This document shows, piece after piece, positions 1 through 10,883 of a stretch of 53,607 bases of DNA. A program made the position numbers and the translations under genes. Each line of letters opens with the position of its first letter. Position 1 is the first letter of the stretch. The notes under the pieces were generated by a model. That model was not told where the DNA came from, searched no databases, and was given only the letters and a program-made list of their open reading frames with translations. The stretch is from a candidate division WOR-1 bacterium RIFOXYB2_FULL_42_35 (GTDB lineage: Bacteria > Margulisbacteria > WOR-1 > O2-12-FULL-45-9), in NCBI GenBank assembly GCA_001771545.1, contig MEUC01000016.1:1-53607 (forward strand). The letters are read 5' to 3'.

Positions 1-2028
<2,028 letters not shown>

Positions 2029-2112
2029 TTCATTCTATCCGATTTCAAATACACACGAATAAAAATTTATACCTGCTATTAAGTTTTCAAGGTCCACCGT
2101 TAGTAACAACAA

Positions 2113-2135
2113 AAAACGCACATCAAGTGCGTTTT
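2113..2135 (-). other. hairpin in the 23S leader, terminator-like
   Basis: A perfect 9-bp stem (AAAACGCAC / GTGCGTTTT) with a 5-nt loop lies between the 23S promoter and the 23S 5' end and is followed on the minus strand by a T-rich stretch. By shape it is an intrinsic terminator or attenuator. Being inside an rRNA leader, it may instead be a processing stem or a site needing antitermination. Function is inferred. Confidence 0.5.
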
Positions 2136-2209
2136 GGATAAAGCCTGATGTATCTTTTTTATTTAAATTAAGTAAACTTATTTATCATCAAGTTGCAAAT
2201 CGAGTTTAT

Positions 2210-2239
2210 ATTATAATGTAATCACAGGGAAGTTGTCAA
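2210..2239 (-). promoter_or_regulatory. consensus sigma70 promoter for 23S rRNA
   Basis: On the minus strand TTGACA (2239-2234) and TATAAT (2215-2210) are both perfect consensus and separated by 18 bp. Transcription would start near 2203, giving a leader of about 175 nt before the 23S 5' end. This supports an independently transcribed 23S gene. Confidence 0.85.
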
Positions 2240-2262
2240 GAGGTTTCTTCTTCTGTTAGAAT
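2233..2262 (+). promoter_or_regulatory. divergent promoter for the FAD oxidase, leaderless
   Basis: TTGTCA (2233-2238) and TAGAAT (2257-2262), 18-bp spacer, point right. The -35 hexamer overlaps the opposing 23S -35 because TTGTCAA reads TTGACAA on the other strand. The expected start is at or next to the ATG at 2270, so the mRNA would lack a leader. Confidence 0.6.
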
Positions 2263-2269
2263 GGTTTAA

Positions 2270-3682
2270 ATGTTAAAGAAAACAGACCAAGACATTATCA
2301 AGGGATACCTGGAAGACAGTTCTAACCTAACTGGTGGATATGCTGACGGCCTTTATATTCCAGAGAATGAAGAAGAGGTCCGAGAAGTCCTTCTTGAATG
2401 CAACTCAAGAAAAACAGCTTTAACGATTTCTGCCGGGCAAACAGGCACAACCGGTGGCTGTATACCCTTTGGCGGTTGGATTTTAAGCACCCAAAAGCTA
2501 AATAGAATCATCACCTTAAACGTCAAGGAAAATTATGCCATTGTCCAACCAGGGGTAACACTTGAAGAAATTGAAGCTGCAGTAAAAAAAGAGCAGCTCC
2601 TCTACCCTCCTGATCCAACAGAAAAGAAAGCTACCATTGGAGGAAACGTTGCCACAAACGCATCTGGGGGACGCGGCTATCGATTCGGAGCAACTAGAGA
2701 TTGGATCAACAGATTGAAGGTTATTTTGCCTTCTGGAGAAGTTTTAAATATTAAACGAGGTCAACTCGTAACTCGCAACTCGTTACCAGTACCACTTTAC
2801 ACAATGCCCCAAACCAAAAATTCCGCCGGCTATTACGCCAAACAAAACATGGATTTAGTTGATTTGTTTATTGGGCAAGAAGGGACTCTTGGGATAGTTT
2901 CAGAAATAGAAATCGCCCTGCGCCCTGTCCTCCAAGAGACTTTTGACATAGTTGCTTTTTTTTCTAGCGAAGAAAAGGCTGTTGACTTTGTTTTCGAAGC
3001 TAAAAGAAAAATAGATCCCGGCGTTAATTTCTTTGAATATTTCGATGAGAATACTCTGCAAATGCTCAAACAAACCTATTCTCACATTCCAACAAATGCT
3101 AAGGCTGCTGTGTATATTGAACAAGAGATAACCGAAGAAAACAAAAAAACACACCTAGAAGATTGGGCTATCATCTTAGAACAGTTCGGCTACTCAATTG
3201 ATGATTGCTGGTTGGGCTTAGATGACAACAAGAAAGAAGAACTAGCCAAATTTCGTCACGCTATCCCGGAACATATTAATGAGCTTTACAAAAAACATAA
3301 GTCAATTAAACTGGCTACAGATATAGCTGTGCCAACTGATAAGTTCAAAGAGATGTACAATTTCTACAACTCGCAACTCGTCACCCGCAACCCGAAACTA
3401 TTTTCCATAAAGTTCGGACACATTGGGGAAAACCATCTACACGTTAATCTTCTACCAAAGAACGAAAGAGAAAAAACTCTAGCCAAGGAATTAATTTTGA
3501 GGTTTGTACGCAAAGCTATCAGCTTAGGCGGAACAGTTTCAGCAGAGCATGGCATTGGCAAAATTAAACACGATTATCTTAAGGAGATGTACGGCAAAAA
3601 GGGTATCGAAGAGATGATTCAAATTAAGAAAACTTTTGACCCCAACTGCATACTCAATCGAGGTAATATTCTTAGCTGCTGA
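2270..3682 (+). CDS. FAD-binding oxidase, GlcD/D-lactate dehydrogenase family
   Basis: A 470-residue protein with an FAD_binding_4 (PCMH-type) domain over roughly residues 20-215 (PGVTLEEIE; TIGGNVATNASGG) and an FAD-oxidase C-terminal domain with HIGENHLHVN and SAEHGIGKIK. Such enzymes oxidise 2-hydroxy acids (D-lactate, glycolate) with FAD; the substrate cannot be told here. No Shine-Dalgarno precedes the ATG, consistent with the leaderless promoter. Two copies of a QLVTRN-coding repeat sit in frame (about 2761-2786 and 3368-3395). The gene converges on the lipoate ligase with no spacer between stop codons. Family assignment is secure. Confidence 0.88.
   Translation: MLKKTDQDIIKGYLEDSSNLTGGYADGLYIPENEEEVREVLLECNSRKTALTISAGQTGTTGGCIPFGGWILSTQKLNRIITLNVKENYAIVQPGVTLEEIEAAVKKEQLLYPPDPTEKKATIGGNVATNASGGRGYRFGATRDWINRLKVILPSGEVLNIKRGQLVTRNSLPVPLYTMPQTKNSAGYYAKQNMDLVDLFIGQEGTLGIVSEIEIALRPVLQETFDIVAFFSSEEKAVDFVFEAKRKIDPGVNFFEYFDENTLQMLKQTYSHIPTNAKAAVYIEQEITEENKKTHLEDWAIILEQFGYSIDDCWLGLDDNKKEELAKFRHAIPEHINELYKKHKSIKLATDIAVPTDKFKEMYNFYNSQLVTRNPKLFSIKFGHIGENHLHVNLLPKNEREKTLAKELILRFVRKAISLGGTVSAEHGIGKIKHDYLKEMYGKKGIEEMIQIKKTFDPNCILNRGNILSC
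2761..2786. repeat. in-frame word repeat (AACTCG)n in the FAD oxidase
   Basis: Near-tandem copies of (C)AACTCG encode QLVTRNS. A second block of the same words occurs at 3368-3395 in the same gene. Both keep the frame and look like later insertions into loops. Confidence 0.6.
3368..3395. repeat. second in-frame (AACTCG)-type repeat in the FAD oxidase
   Basis: The words AACTCGCAACTCGT recur, followed by degenerate CACCCGCAACCCG, and again encode QLVTRN. Copy number is low and the frame is kept. Confidence 0.55.
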
Positions 3683-4411
3683 TCAAGGTTGGAGTTTCAC
3701 CCCAAGAACTTTTTCAAACCCAAAAACCAGAACTTTTCCAATCTCGCCAAAAGAAAAACTTTTACCAGCAACCTCCTCCACACTCACCGCATCCTGCTCC
3801 TGATATGGCTTTTTCAAGACTTGAAAAATATCTTTGGGCGTTTCTCTGACGAATATCGAACCTTGCTGAAGCAAAGCCTTCTTCCCTCTCTTCTGCGCAC
3901 TGCCAACGATCTTTCTCCCCCCGACGACAATTTCATATTCTGCAGGATATGAAAAACACAAATTAGTTTTGAGCTTGGAGCTTGGAGCTTGGAATTTGTT
4001 TTTAACTTTGATCTTTGAATTTTGAACTTCTGCCTCTATCCCGAACTGTTTCAGGGCCCACGCTATCGCCTCAGAAATCTTTTTATAAGAAGCAATCATC
4101 CCTTTTGGTAGTAGAGGATTATCAAGAGCTGTAACCAAACTATAGGTAACCTCTGCTTCATTATGAAAAACAATTCCTCCTCCAGTCGGTCGTTTAACTA
4201 CATCCCAACCTAATTCTCTAGCTTTTTCAACATCAATCTCCTGATCAACTTTCTGAGCATATCCTAAAGTAATACATTTAGGTTGCCAAGAGTAAATCCT
4301 AAGAGTGGAAGGGATTCTTCCCTCTTCAAAATCAGCCAACAACTTAAGGTCATAATCCATATTCTGCTGACCAGAAAGTCGCGGGGTTTTAGTCAGTTGC
4401 CAGGTTTGCAT
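3683..4411 (-). CDS. lipoate-protein ligase A / octanoyltransferase (LipM-like)
   Basis: A 242-residue cofactor-transferase (BPL/LplA) fold. It has the motif KRPTGGGIVFHNEAEVTYSL, the lysine-containing GGRKIVGSAQKR and QGSIFV. It would attach lipoate or octanoate to lipoyl domains such as GcvH, fitting the nearby GcvPB. I use the ATG at 4411 rather than the in-frame one at 4426: TTAACA-17 bp-TATAAT ends 6 nt before it, and the farther ATG overlaps the -10. An in-frame word repeat (about 3968-4028, encoding KFQAPSSKLK) interrupts the middle. LplA versus LipM cannot be settled from sequence. Confidence 0.85.
   Translation of the reverse strand: MQTWQLTKTPRLSGQQNMDYDLKLLADFEEGRIPSTLRIYSWQPKCITLGYAQKVDQEIDVEKARELGWDVVKRPTGGGIVFHNEAEVTYSLVTALDNPLLPKGMIASYKKISEAIAWALKQFGIEAEVQNSKIKVKNKFQAPSSKLKTNLCFSYPAEYEIVVGGRKIVGSAQKRGKKALLQQGSIFVRETPKDIFQVLKKPYQEQDAVSVEEVAGKSFSFGEIGKVLVFGFEKVLGVKLQP
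3968..4028. repeat. in-frame word repeats in the lipoate ligase
   Basis: Three GAGCTTG units are followed by ATTTTGAA-type words. On the coding strand they give PSSKLK and QNSKIKVK. They lie between conserved blocks of the ligase, so they lengthen a loop without breaking the frame. Confidence 0.6.
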
Positions 4412-4417
4412 AGAATG

Positions 4418-4446
4418 ATTATACAAGAAATGAGTGGGTTTGTTAA
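4418..4446 (-). promoter_or_regulatory. promoter of the lipoate ligase, leaderless
   Basis: TTAACA (4446-4441), 17 bp, perfect TATAAT (4423-4418), then six bases to the ATG at 4411. Transcription should start on the A of ATG. Confidence 0.75.
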
Positions 4447-4447
4447 T

Positions 4448-5629
4448 TTAGGCAGCTAAATCAACACCAGCTAAGCCAGAATTCCCTTTAAGATCAACAA
4501 CCTGAGCCTGACCATCACAAACCTCAACTACACTGAGGATATCATCTCTTGAAGCATCAAGAATCACATGACGAGGGATTATTTTAGTTTCATCTTTAAG
4601 ATCATGAACCTTATAAGCTGAGACTCCTTTTTTGGGTGTGTGGCCACCAACATAAACTGTTGTAGCTGGCAAACCAAGCATCTTATCCATTAAAAGTACA
4701 TCTTCAGGAAAATAATCACGAAATGCTTGCCCCCACTCTAAAACAGAGTCTACACCTCGAGCCCTATGACAATGAGCCAAAACTGGTGCAGCAGGATAAT
4801 TGATAAGTTGTTCTGTTGAGATCCCTCCTCTAACAATTGGCACATGAGCTGCAGCAGTAACACCTTGGCTGCCTCGAACAATAATGTATCTCGGACAAGT
4901 TTGCCAAAATCTTTCCAACTTTTGTACATAAGCCTCACCCCGTAACTCAACTAAAACCTCACGAAGTCTAAGGCCACGATCAACAAAGCACTCAACCAGC
5001 CCTGGAGCAAAACTATCATGATTCCCTTTAAGATAATGTTCATAATTAGCTAGCAAATATTTTGCTCTAACAATCATATCCATGGTGGCAATGGATGAAT
5101 CCATGTTGTTCACCCACTCGGATGCATCAAGTAAATTCATCCCTGACTTACGCTGCCTGTGAACAGCATCTCCCAAATAAATCTTTGCCCATTCCTCACC
5201 ATAGGAATCTGCTATTAGTTGAGCATTGCCATCATTGCCATGCAAATCTCCAACCAAAAGAACTCTCTTATGAGACATCTGAATTATTCCCCCAGGTCGA
5301 CCAACCATATGCATTGCTTCGGCTGACAAACCAGTAGCTGTAATTGCTGGGCGAGTAAAAATCCGACTACCATCGCTTGCTTGTCCAAGAAACTCTGCTG
5401 CTAAGACTTCAAGAACTGCATCAAGCTCTTGTTGTGGGGTTAATTTAATTGGTGGCGGAGCGATTGGGGTAACAGTTGGTGGAGGAGAGACAGCGGGAAT
5501 CCCAACTTGATAAGCAACACTATCACTACGAAAAACTACTCGAGAACCTTTTTCACCATTAGTTAACGGTACTCCACTATAATGTGTCGTAACCCTAGGT
5601 TCACGCCCAGCTGGCTGTGGTTTACTCAC
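4448..5629 (-). CDS. calcineurin-like metallophosphoesterase
   Basis: A 393-residue protein with a proline-rich, probably disordered N-terminal ~60 residues, a short helical stretch, and then a metallophosphoesterase core. The di-metal motifs appear in order: GDLHG, GDAVH, KGNHD, a later H (HCHRARG) and GGHTP. It would hydrolyse a phosphoester; the substrate is unknown. There is no signal peptide or membrane segment. The start is a GTG preceded by GGAGGAAC seven bases upstream. It is a stand-alone gene between the ligase and GcvPB. Confidence 0.8.
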   Translation of the reverse strand: MSKPQPAGREPRVTTHYSGVPLTNGEKGSRVVFRSDSVAYQVGIPAVSPPPTVTPIAPPPIKLTPQQELDAVLEVLAAEFLGQASDGSRIFTRPAITATGLSAEAMHMVGRPGGIIQMSHKRVLLVGDLHGNDGNAQLIADSYGEEWAKIYLGDAVHRQRKSGMNLLDASEWVNNMDSSIATMDMIVRAKYLLANYEHYLKGNHDSFAPGLVECFVDRGLRLREVLVELRGEAYVQKLERFWQTCPRYIIVRGSQGVTAAAHVPIVRGGISTEQLINYPAAPVLAHCHRARGVDSVLEWGQAFRDYFPEDVLLMDKMLGLPATTVYVGGHTPKKGVSAYKVHDLKDETKIIPRHVILDASRDDILSVVEVCDGQAQVVDLKGNSGLAGVDLAA

Positions 5630-5703
5630 AAATGTTCCTCCATATCATGGGAATCAATCATATATATTATCGGATTAAAAAAGGAAAAACTTGCGGCAAA
5701 AGC

Positions 5704-7176
5704 CTAAAATCGCAGCTTCAAATCCCTGGCCGCCCTAGCCTCGTCTAACCGTTTAACATGGGTAGTATGTGGAGCATTTTTGACTAGATCTGGATTTTCT
5801 TCGCACTCTTTAGCGATTGCTATCATAGCATCACAAAAAGCATCGAGAGTTTCTTTAGACTCAGTTTCAGTCGGCTCAATCATTAAGGCTTCTTCTACTA
5901 TTAGAGGGAAGTAAATAGTTGGCGGATGATAGCCATAATCCAACAAACGTTTAGCAATATCTAAAGCCTTAACTCCATACTTTTCTTTCTGCCACTTTGC
6001 GGAAATAACAAATTCATGCTGACAAGTACGATCATATGGTAAATAATAATAATCCTTAAGCTTATTCATCACATAGTTAGCATTTAAAACAGCATTCTCA
6101 GAAACCTCTCGCAAACCCTTAGCACCTAAAGCTAATACATACGCATAAGCTTTAACAATCACGTTGATGTTGCCGTGGAAGGAATGGACACGACCAATGG
6201 ATTTGGGGAAGCGGTCAGCAGAAAGCTGAAAGCTGTTAGCAGATTTTATTACTCGCGGAACCGGCAAGTACGGTTCAAGTTTTTCACCAACCCCTACTGG
6301 CCCAGCGCCAGGACCACCACAACCATGCGGAGTTGCAAAGGTTTTATGTAGATTGAAATGCGCTACATCAAATCCCATATCTGCCGGTCGACAAACTCCT
6401 AAAGTGGCATTAGCATTAGCCCCATCATAATAAAGCAACCCGCCCGCTTTATGAATAATCTCCGCCACATCCAAAATGTGTTCGTCAAACAAACCAAGCG
6501 TATTTGGATTCGTCACCATAAGCCCTGCAGTATCATCACCCACAACCTTTCTCAACTCATCGAGATCAATATTTCCCCGCTTGTCAGATTTTACAACAAT
6601 TGCTTGATAGCCAACTAAACTTACAGAAGCAGGATTCGTCCCATGCGCTGAGTCGGGGATTATAATTTTGTTTCTGACAGTTGACAGTCGACAGTCGACA
6701 GTCGACTGTTGCTGGTGGTAGGCTTTAATCATAAGAAGAGCAGTTAATTCCCCATGTGCACCGGCAGCTGGCTGAAAAGTAAAAGCTTTGAAACCAAAAA
6801 TAGCACACAGATACTGTTCAAAATTATAAAGCAGTTCTAATACCCCCTGCACTTCACTTTCATCTTGAAGGGGATGAATATCAGTAAAACCAGGGAGTTG
6901 GGCAATTTCTTCGTTAACCTTGGGATTGTATTTCATGGTGCAAGAACCAAGGGGATAAAAACCATTATCAACCCCAAAATTACGTCGAGAAAGATTGGTA
7001 AAGTGTCTAACAACATCAACTTCAGCCAATTCAGGCAGGTTTAGATTGTGACGTAAGGCTTCCGCAGGAATTAACTTAGTAAGGTTTTGTCCCGGAACAT
7101 CTAAATTAGGCAAAGAATACGCTTTTCGCCCTGGAATAGATTTCTCAAAAATGAGCTGCTCTGTTTTATTCTCCAT
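5704..7176 (-). CDS. gcvPB: glycine dehydrogenase (decarboxylating) subunit 2
   Basis: A 490-residue PLP enzyme of the two-subunit P-protein type. GcvPB holds the PLP lysine, in [20 protein letters not shown]. With GcvPA, GcvH and GcvT it decarboxylates glycine and passes the aminomethyl group to lipoyl-GcvH. The other subunits are not in this window. Two word-repeat insertions lie in frame, QLSADRF (about 6215-6243) and [10 protein letters not shown] (about 6674-6712). No good ribosome-binding site precedes the ATG. Upstream is a 130-bp spacer full of AACAATTCA repeats. Confidence 0.93.
   Translation of the reverse strand: MENKTEQLIFEKSIPGRKAYSLPNLDVPGQNLTKLIPAEALRHNLNLPELAEVDVVRHFTNLSRRNFGVDNGFYPLGSCTMKYNPKVNEEIAQLPGFTDIHPLQDESEVQGVLELLYNFEQYLCAIFGFKAFTFQPAAGAHGELTALLMIKAYHQQQSTVDCRLSTVRNKIIIPDSAHGTNPASVSLVGYQAIVVKSDKRGNIDLDELRKVVGDDTAGLMVTNPNTLGLFDEHILDVAEIIHKAGGLLYYDGANANATLGVCRPADMGFDVAHFNLHKTFATPHGCGGPGAGPVGVGEKLEPYLPVPRVIKSANSFQLSADRFPKSIGRVHSFHGNINVIVKAYAYVLALGAKGLREVSENAVLNANYVMNKLKDYYYLPYDRTCQHEFVISAKWQKEKYGVKALDIAKRLLDYGYHPPTIYFPLIVEEALMIEPTETESKETLDAFCDAMIAIAKECEENPDLVKNAPHTTHVKRLDEARAARDLKLRF
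6215..6243. repeat. in-frame repeat, AGCTGAAAGCTG words, in gcvPB
   Basis: Words of the kind CAGAAAGCTGAAAGCTGTTAGC encode the SFQLSA stretch inside GcvPB. They do not resemble the flanking conserved sequence and look inserted. Confidence 0.5.
6674..6712. repeat. in-frame repeat (ACAGTCG)n in gcvPB
   Basis: About four tandem copies of the 7-mer ACAGTCG, in the form GACAGTCGACAGTCGAC, encode [10 protein letters not shown] between conserved blocks of GcvPB. The frame is kept. Confidence 0.65.
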
Positions 7177-7224
7177 TTAACAATTCAATACCGCCCTTGG
7201 CGGGATCCTGAAACATTATTTGCA

Positions 7225-7300
7225 ATATAGTAATCGGGACAATTCAACAATTCAACAATTCAACAATTCAACAATTTAACAGTTTAACAGTTTAACAATT
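7225..7300. repeat. AT-rich tandem repeats between the ABC ATPase and gcvPB
   Basis: Four to five copies of a 9-mer ACAATTCAA grade into AACAGTTT units. The tract fills the spacer. A small hairpin CCGCC-CTT-GGCGG lies next to it at about 7192-7204. Related AT-rich spacers occur at 10095-10190 and 21526-21656. Confidence 0.7.
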
Positions 7301-7306
7301 AAAAAA

Positions 7307-8410
7307 TTAAATTATCGCTTTCTGCGTCCTTGGATCAAAGAAATGAAGCTTACTTAAATTAACCACAACTTTAAAGCTGCTGCCAGTAGAGGCATCACAA
7401 AGTCCATTTACTCTAGTTGTCAAAGCGTTTGCCCCTACATGGAGGTACAAATAAGTTTCTGCCCCAATAATCTCACGAAAATCAATCTTGGCATCCAAAT
7501 AAAGCTTCTCCTTAATCCAATCTGAAGAAGGCACATCCCAAATATCTTCTGGCCGAATCCCAAAAGTTACTTCTTTCCCAATATAAGGCTCCAAGAGAAG
7601 AGCAACTCCTTCTGGGATAACAACTTCAAAACTCTCTGCTTTAAAAGTATACCTATTATCCTTTTTATCAATTGTTCCTTTGACGAAATTCATCGGCGGA
7701 CTGCCGATAAAACCCGCCACAAAACTATTGGTTGGCTTTTCATAAACACTCAAAGGACTTTCCAATTGTTGCAGTCCACCATTCAAAATAACGGCCACAC
7801 GCTGCCCTAAGGTCATCGCCTCAACCTGATCGTGGGTTACATAAACAACTGTAGCCTTAAGGGCTTTATGTAGTCGCTGCAACTCTGCCCGCATCTGAAC
7901 ACGCAGTTTAGCGTCTAGATTTGAAAGTGGCTCATCCATCAAGAAAACCTGCGGTCGTCTGACAATCGCTCTGCCGACTGCAACTCGTTGTCTCTGCCCA
8001 CCAGAAAGCTGTTTCGGATAACGATCAAGTAAATCTTCTAGACCCAAAATGCTCGCGGATTCTCTAACCCTCTCACTAATTTCTTTTTTTTGCATTTTGT
8101 GCAGTTTTAGGCCAAAAGCCATATTGTCATAAACCTTCATGTGAGGATAAAGCGCATAGTTTTGAAAAACCATGGCAATATTTCGATCCTTGGGAGGAAC
8201 ATCATTGATTAAACGATCCCCAATATATATTTTCCCCTCAGTAATTTCCTCTAGACCGGCAATCATTCGCAAGGTTGTTGTTTTGCCACACCCGGAAGGT
8301 CCGACTAAAACGACAAACTCCTCATCATTAATTTCCAAATTAATATTCTTAACCGCCATGACATCTTTACCAAACATCTTACTTACATTTTGTAATAATA
8401 CTCTTGCCAA
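7307..8410 (-). CDS. ABC transporter ATP-binding protein, UgpC/MsmX/MalK type
   Basis: A 367-residue ATPase with Walker A GPSGCGKTT near residue 37, the Q-loop region, signature LSGGQRQRVAVGRAI and Walker B VFLMDEPLSNLD. A C-terminal TOBE/MalK-like regulatory domain contains GIRPEDI. Such ATPases energise carbohydrate ABC importers and can serve several permeases. None is encoded nearby, so it is an orphan. The start is TTG, four bases after the ribH stop, with GGAAAGGAG of the ribH end acting as ribosome-binding site. It is translationally coupled to the riboflavin genes. Confidence 0.9.
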   Translation of the reverse strand: MARVLLQNVSKMFGKDVMAVKNINLEINDEEFVVLVGPSGCGKTTTLRMIAGLEEITEGKIYIGDRLINDVPPKDRNIAMVFQNYALYPHMKVYDNMAFGLKLHKMQKKEISERVRESASILGLEDLLDRYPKQLSGGQRQRVAVGRAIVRRPQVFLMDEPLSNLDAKLRVQMRAELQRLHKALKATVVYVTHDQVEAMTLGQRVAVILNGGLQQLESPLSVYEKPTNSFVAGFIGSPPMNFVKGTIDKKDNRYTFKAESFEVVIPEGVALLLEPYIGKEVTFGIRPEDIWDVPSSDWIKEKLYLDAKIDFREIIGAETYLYLHVGANALTTRVNGLCDASTGSSFKVVVNLSKLHFFDPRTQKAII

Positions 8411-8413
8411 TTT

Positions 8414-8872
8414 CTAAAGCTCCTTTCCTAAATTTGCCAGCTCAATAGCAGACATGGCTGCCGTAAAACCTTTATTACCAGCTTTTGTGCCAGCTCTCTC
8501 CAAAGCTTGCTCTAAATTATCAGTCGTTAAAACCCCAAAGATAACTGGAACTCCGGAATCTAAAGAAACCTTAGCCACGCCCTTAGCAACTTCTGCTGCT
8601 ACGTATTCAAAATGTGAAGTTGCTCCTCTGATTACCGCACCAAGACAAACAACGGCACTGTACGACTTAGCCAACTTCTTCGCCACAAAAGGGATTTCAA
8701 ACGCCCCAGGAGTCCAAACTACATGAATGTTTGCCTCCTTAGCTCCATGTCTTTTTAGACAATCTATCGCCCCACCTAATAATCCCTTGGAAACTAATTC
8801 ATTAAAACGAGAAACAACTATTGCAACCTTTAACTTACTGGCGTCCAGATTCCCCTCAATTACTTTTACCAT
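8414..8872 (-). CDS. ribH: 6,7-dimethyl-8-ribityllumazine synthase
   Basis: 152 residues from the chosen ATG. It carries [47 protein letters not shown] and [11 protein letters not shown], all typical of lumazine synthase. It condenses 5-amino-6-ribitylaminouracil with the RibBA product dihydroxybutanone phosphate. I use the ATG at 8872 rather than 8896 because AGGAGGAG lies six bases upstream of it. The gene overlaps the end of ribBA by 17 bp, which places its ribosome-binding site inside ribBA. Confidence 0.95.
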   Translation of the reverse strand: MVKVIEGNLDASKLKVAIVVSRFNELVSKGLLGGAIDCLKRHGAKEANIHVVWTPGAFEIPFVAKKLAKSYSAVVCLGAVIRGATSHFEYVAAEVAKGVAKVSLDSGVPVIFGVLTTDNLEQALERAGTKAGNKGFTAAMSAIELANLGKEL

Positions 8873-10094
8873 TTTTTTCTCCTCCTTTAAAAACATGACC
8901 CAATTTTGCCGATTTTGTTTTTAAATATTTTTCATTATGTTGATTTGGCGCTATTTCCAAGGGGACACGTTCATTAATTTTCAAACCATAACCTTCTAAA
9001 CCGACAACCTTTTTAGGATTATTGGTCATTAATTTTATTGAAGTCAGGCCTAAATCCACCAATATTTGCGCCCCAATACCATAATCACGCAAATCCGCAG
9101 CATAACCCAATAATTCATTCGCTTCCACAGTATCATGCCCTTGTTCCTGCAATTGATAAGCCCTTAGCTTGTCTTTTAACCCAATGCCCCGACCCTCTTG
9201 TCTCATATAGAGCAACACTCCTTGTCCACAAAAATCAATCTTTTCCATGGCTTTGGCCAGTTGTTCTCCGCAATCACAACGGTGAGAGCCAAAAACATCC
9301 CCAGTTAAACACTCTGAATGAACACGAACTAAAACATTATCTTTCCCTTTGATATTCCCCTTAACTAGGGCGACATGATGTTTGTTCTCAAGCAAGTCTT
9401 CATAACCATAAGCGGTAAAATCACCATACTTGGTAGGGAGTTTAGAGACAGAAACACGACGGATTAATTTATCCTTGGCCAGACGGTAAGAAATCAGGTC
9501 AGCAATAGTTATCATTTTTAATTTATGCTTTTTTGCAAATTTAGTTAGGTCTGTAGTTCTGGCCATTTCACCATTAGCACTAATAATTTCACAGATTACT
9601 GCAGCTGGAAACAAGCCAGCTAACTTAGCCAAATCAACAGCTGCTTCAGTATGACCCGCCCTTTTTAAAACGCCCCCCTCTTTAACTCGCAAAGGAAAAA
9701 CATGTCCGGGAGTAGCCAGGTCCTCTTTCTTTGTCCCAGAATTAATCAAGACCTCAACTGTTTTGGCCCGATCAGCAGGTGAAATACCAGTTGTAACACC
9801 AAACTTAGGTTGGGCATCAACAGAAATAGTAAAGGCTGTACGCATAGTCTCAGTATTTTTATCAACCATTTGCTTCAAGTCTAGCTGATCAAGACGTTCT
9901 CCCGTCATAGGAACACAAACCAATCCTTTAGCCAAAGAAATCATGAAATTAACAGCTTTGGGGGTCACTTTCTCTGCTGCCATAACCAAATCGCCCTCAT
10001 TTTCACGATCCCGGTCATCGACAACAATAACTAGCTTACCGTTTTGGATATCTTTAAGAGCTTCTTCAATTGTATTAAATTTTATCTGTTTCAT
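8856..10094 (-). CDS. ribBA: bifunctional dihydroxybutanone-phosphate synthase / GTP cyclohydrolase II
   Basis: A 412-residue fusion. RibB domain at about 1-200 ([33 protein letters not shown]). RibA domain at about 205-400 with the zinc-binding [18 protein letters not shown] and RQEGRGIGL. It supplies both precursors of riboflavin. Upstream is a 92-bp spacer with AT-rich repeats and a small hairpin. No ribosome-binding site is obvious. Confidence 0.96.
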   Translation of the reverse strand: MKQIKFNTIEEALKDIQNGKLVIVVDDRDRENEGDLVMAAEKVTPKAVNFMISLAKGLVCVPMTGERLDQLDLKQMVDKNTETMRTAFTISVDAQPKFGVTTGISPADRAKTVEVLINSGTKKEDLATPGHVFPLRVKEGGVLKRAGHTEAAVDLAKLAGLFPAAVICEIISANGEMARTTDLTKFAKKHKLKMITIADLISYRLAKDKLIRRVSVSKLPTKYGDFTAYGYEDLLENKHHVALVKGNIKGKDNVLVRVHSECLTGDVFGSHRCDCGEQLAKAMEKIDFCGQGVLLYMRQEGRGIGLKDKLRAYQLQEQGHDTVEANELLGYAADLRDYGIGAQILVDLGLTSIKLMTNNPKKVVGLEGYGLKINERVPLEIAPNQHNEKYLKTKSAKLGHVFKGGEKNGKSN

Positions 10095-10186
10095 GTTGTT
10101 TCAATTAATAATTAACAATTAATAACATTGTGTGCCTTCGGCACATCATTAAGTAAAAAAATCCTTGTTGTTAATTTGGTCATTGT
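10095..10186. repeat. AT-rich spacer with hairpin between ribE and ribBA
   Basis: Units of AATTAACAATTAATAACA flank a short hairpin (TGTGCCTTCGGCACA) and then TTGTTGTTAATTTGGTCATTGTT. The same word order occurs in the hisI-dnaE spacer at 21526-21656, so this looks like a dispersed intergenic repeat. Confidence 0.55.
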
Positions 10187-10846
10187 TTAGTTATCTATCC
10201 ACCCCAACGGAAAAAAACCAGCCTTAGTCAGCATGTCATCACTAACTCCACGATTCATTTCACCTTTAAGGTGTTTTTCAATGTATTTAGAAAGAATATC
10301 AACCTCAACATTAACACGATCACCAACATCCTTATCGGCCAAAGTGGTTGAATTAGCAGTGTGAGGAATAACCGAGATTATCAATAAACCGTCCCTCATA
10401 TCAGCTAGAGTCAAACTAATGCCATCTATGGTAATAGAACCCTTAGGAACGATAAAGGCTAATAATTTACTGGGTATAGAAAGAGATAATTCCAGGGTCT
10501 TGTCCAACTTAACTTTTTTTCTTATCTCGCCAATACCATCAACATGCCCAGTAACTAGATGCCCACCTAGCCTGGCAGAAAGCAATAAGGCTCTTTCCAG
10601 GTTAACTCGATCTCTAACTTTTAAATCAGTGATGGTGCTTATGCGCAGTGTTTCTGGAGCAACATCAAACTCAACCAGGTTGCGACGGATTTTGGTAACA
10701 GTTAAACAAGTCCCATTAACAGCGATGCTTTCGCCAATTTGCACGTCGGCAAACTCCCGACTAACAGAGATAGTCAGCTTAGCGGAGAGGGAAGACCTAA
10801 CAAAGGAGGTGACAACCCCTACTTCTTCGATAAGACCCGTAAACAT
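10187..10846 (-). CDS. ribE: riboflavin synthase alpha subunit
   Basis: 219 residues with the two lumazine-binding repeats. It starts MFTGLIEEVG, has AVNGTCLTV in the first barrel and SITIDGISLTLAD in the second. It dismutates two lumazines to riboflavin. It heads the unit ribE-ribBA-ribH-ABC ATPase. No ribD lies here and there is no room for an FMN riboswitch, because TTGCCC-17-TATATT sits right before the start, implying a leader of 0-2 nt. It follows nusB after 52 bp. Confidence 0.95.
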   Translation of the reverse strand: MFTGLIEEVGVVTSFVRSSLSAKLTISVSREFADVQIGESIAVNGTCLTVTKIRRNLVEFDVAPETLRISTITDLKVRDRVNLERALLLSARLGGHLVTGHVDGIGEIRKKVKLDKTLELSLSIPSKLLAFIVPKGSITIDGISLTLADMRDGLLIISVIPHTANSTTLADKDVGDRVNVEVDILSKYIEKHLKGEMNRGVSDDMLTKAGFFPLGWIDN

Positions 10847-10854
10847 ACCTTATA

Positions 10855-10883
10855 AATATACCATAAATGAAGGCTAAGGGCAA
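10855..10883 (-). promoter_or_regulatory. promoter of the riboflavin unit
   Basis: TTGCCC (10883-10878), 17 bp, TATATT (10860-10855), then eight bases to the ATG. The -35 lies inside the 3' arm of the inverted repeat shared with the end of nusB. Confidence 0.6.
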
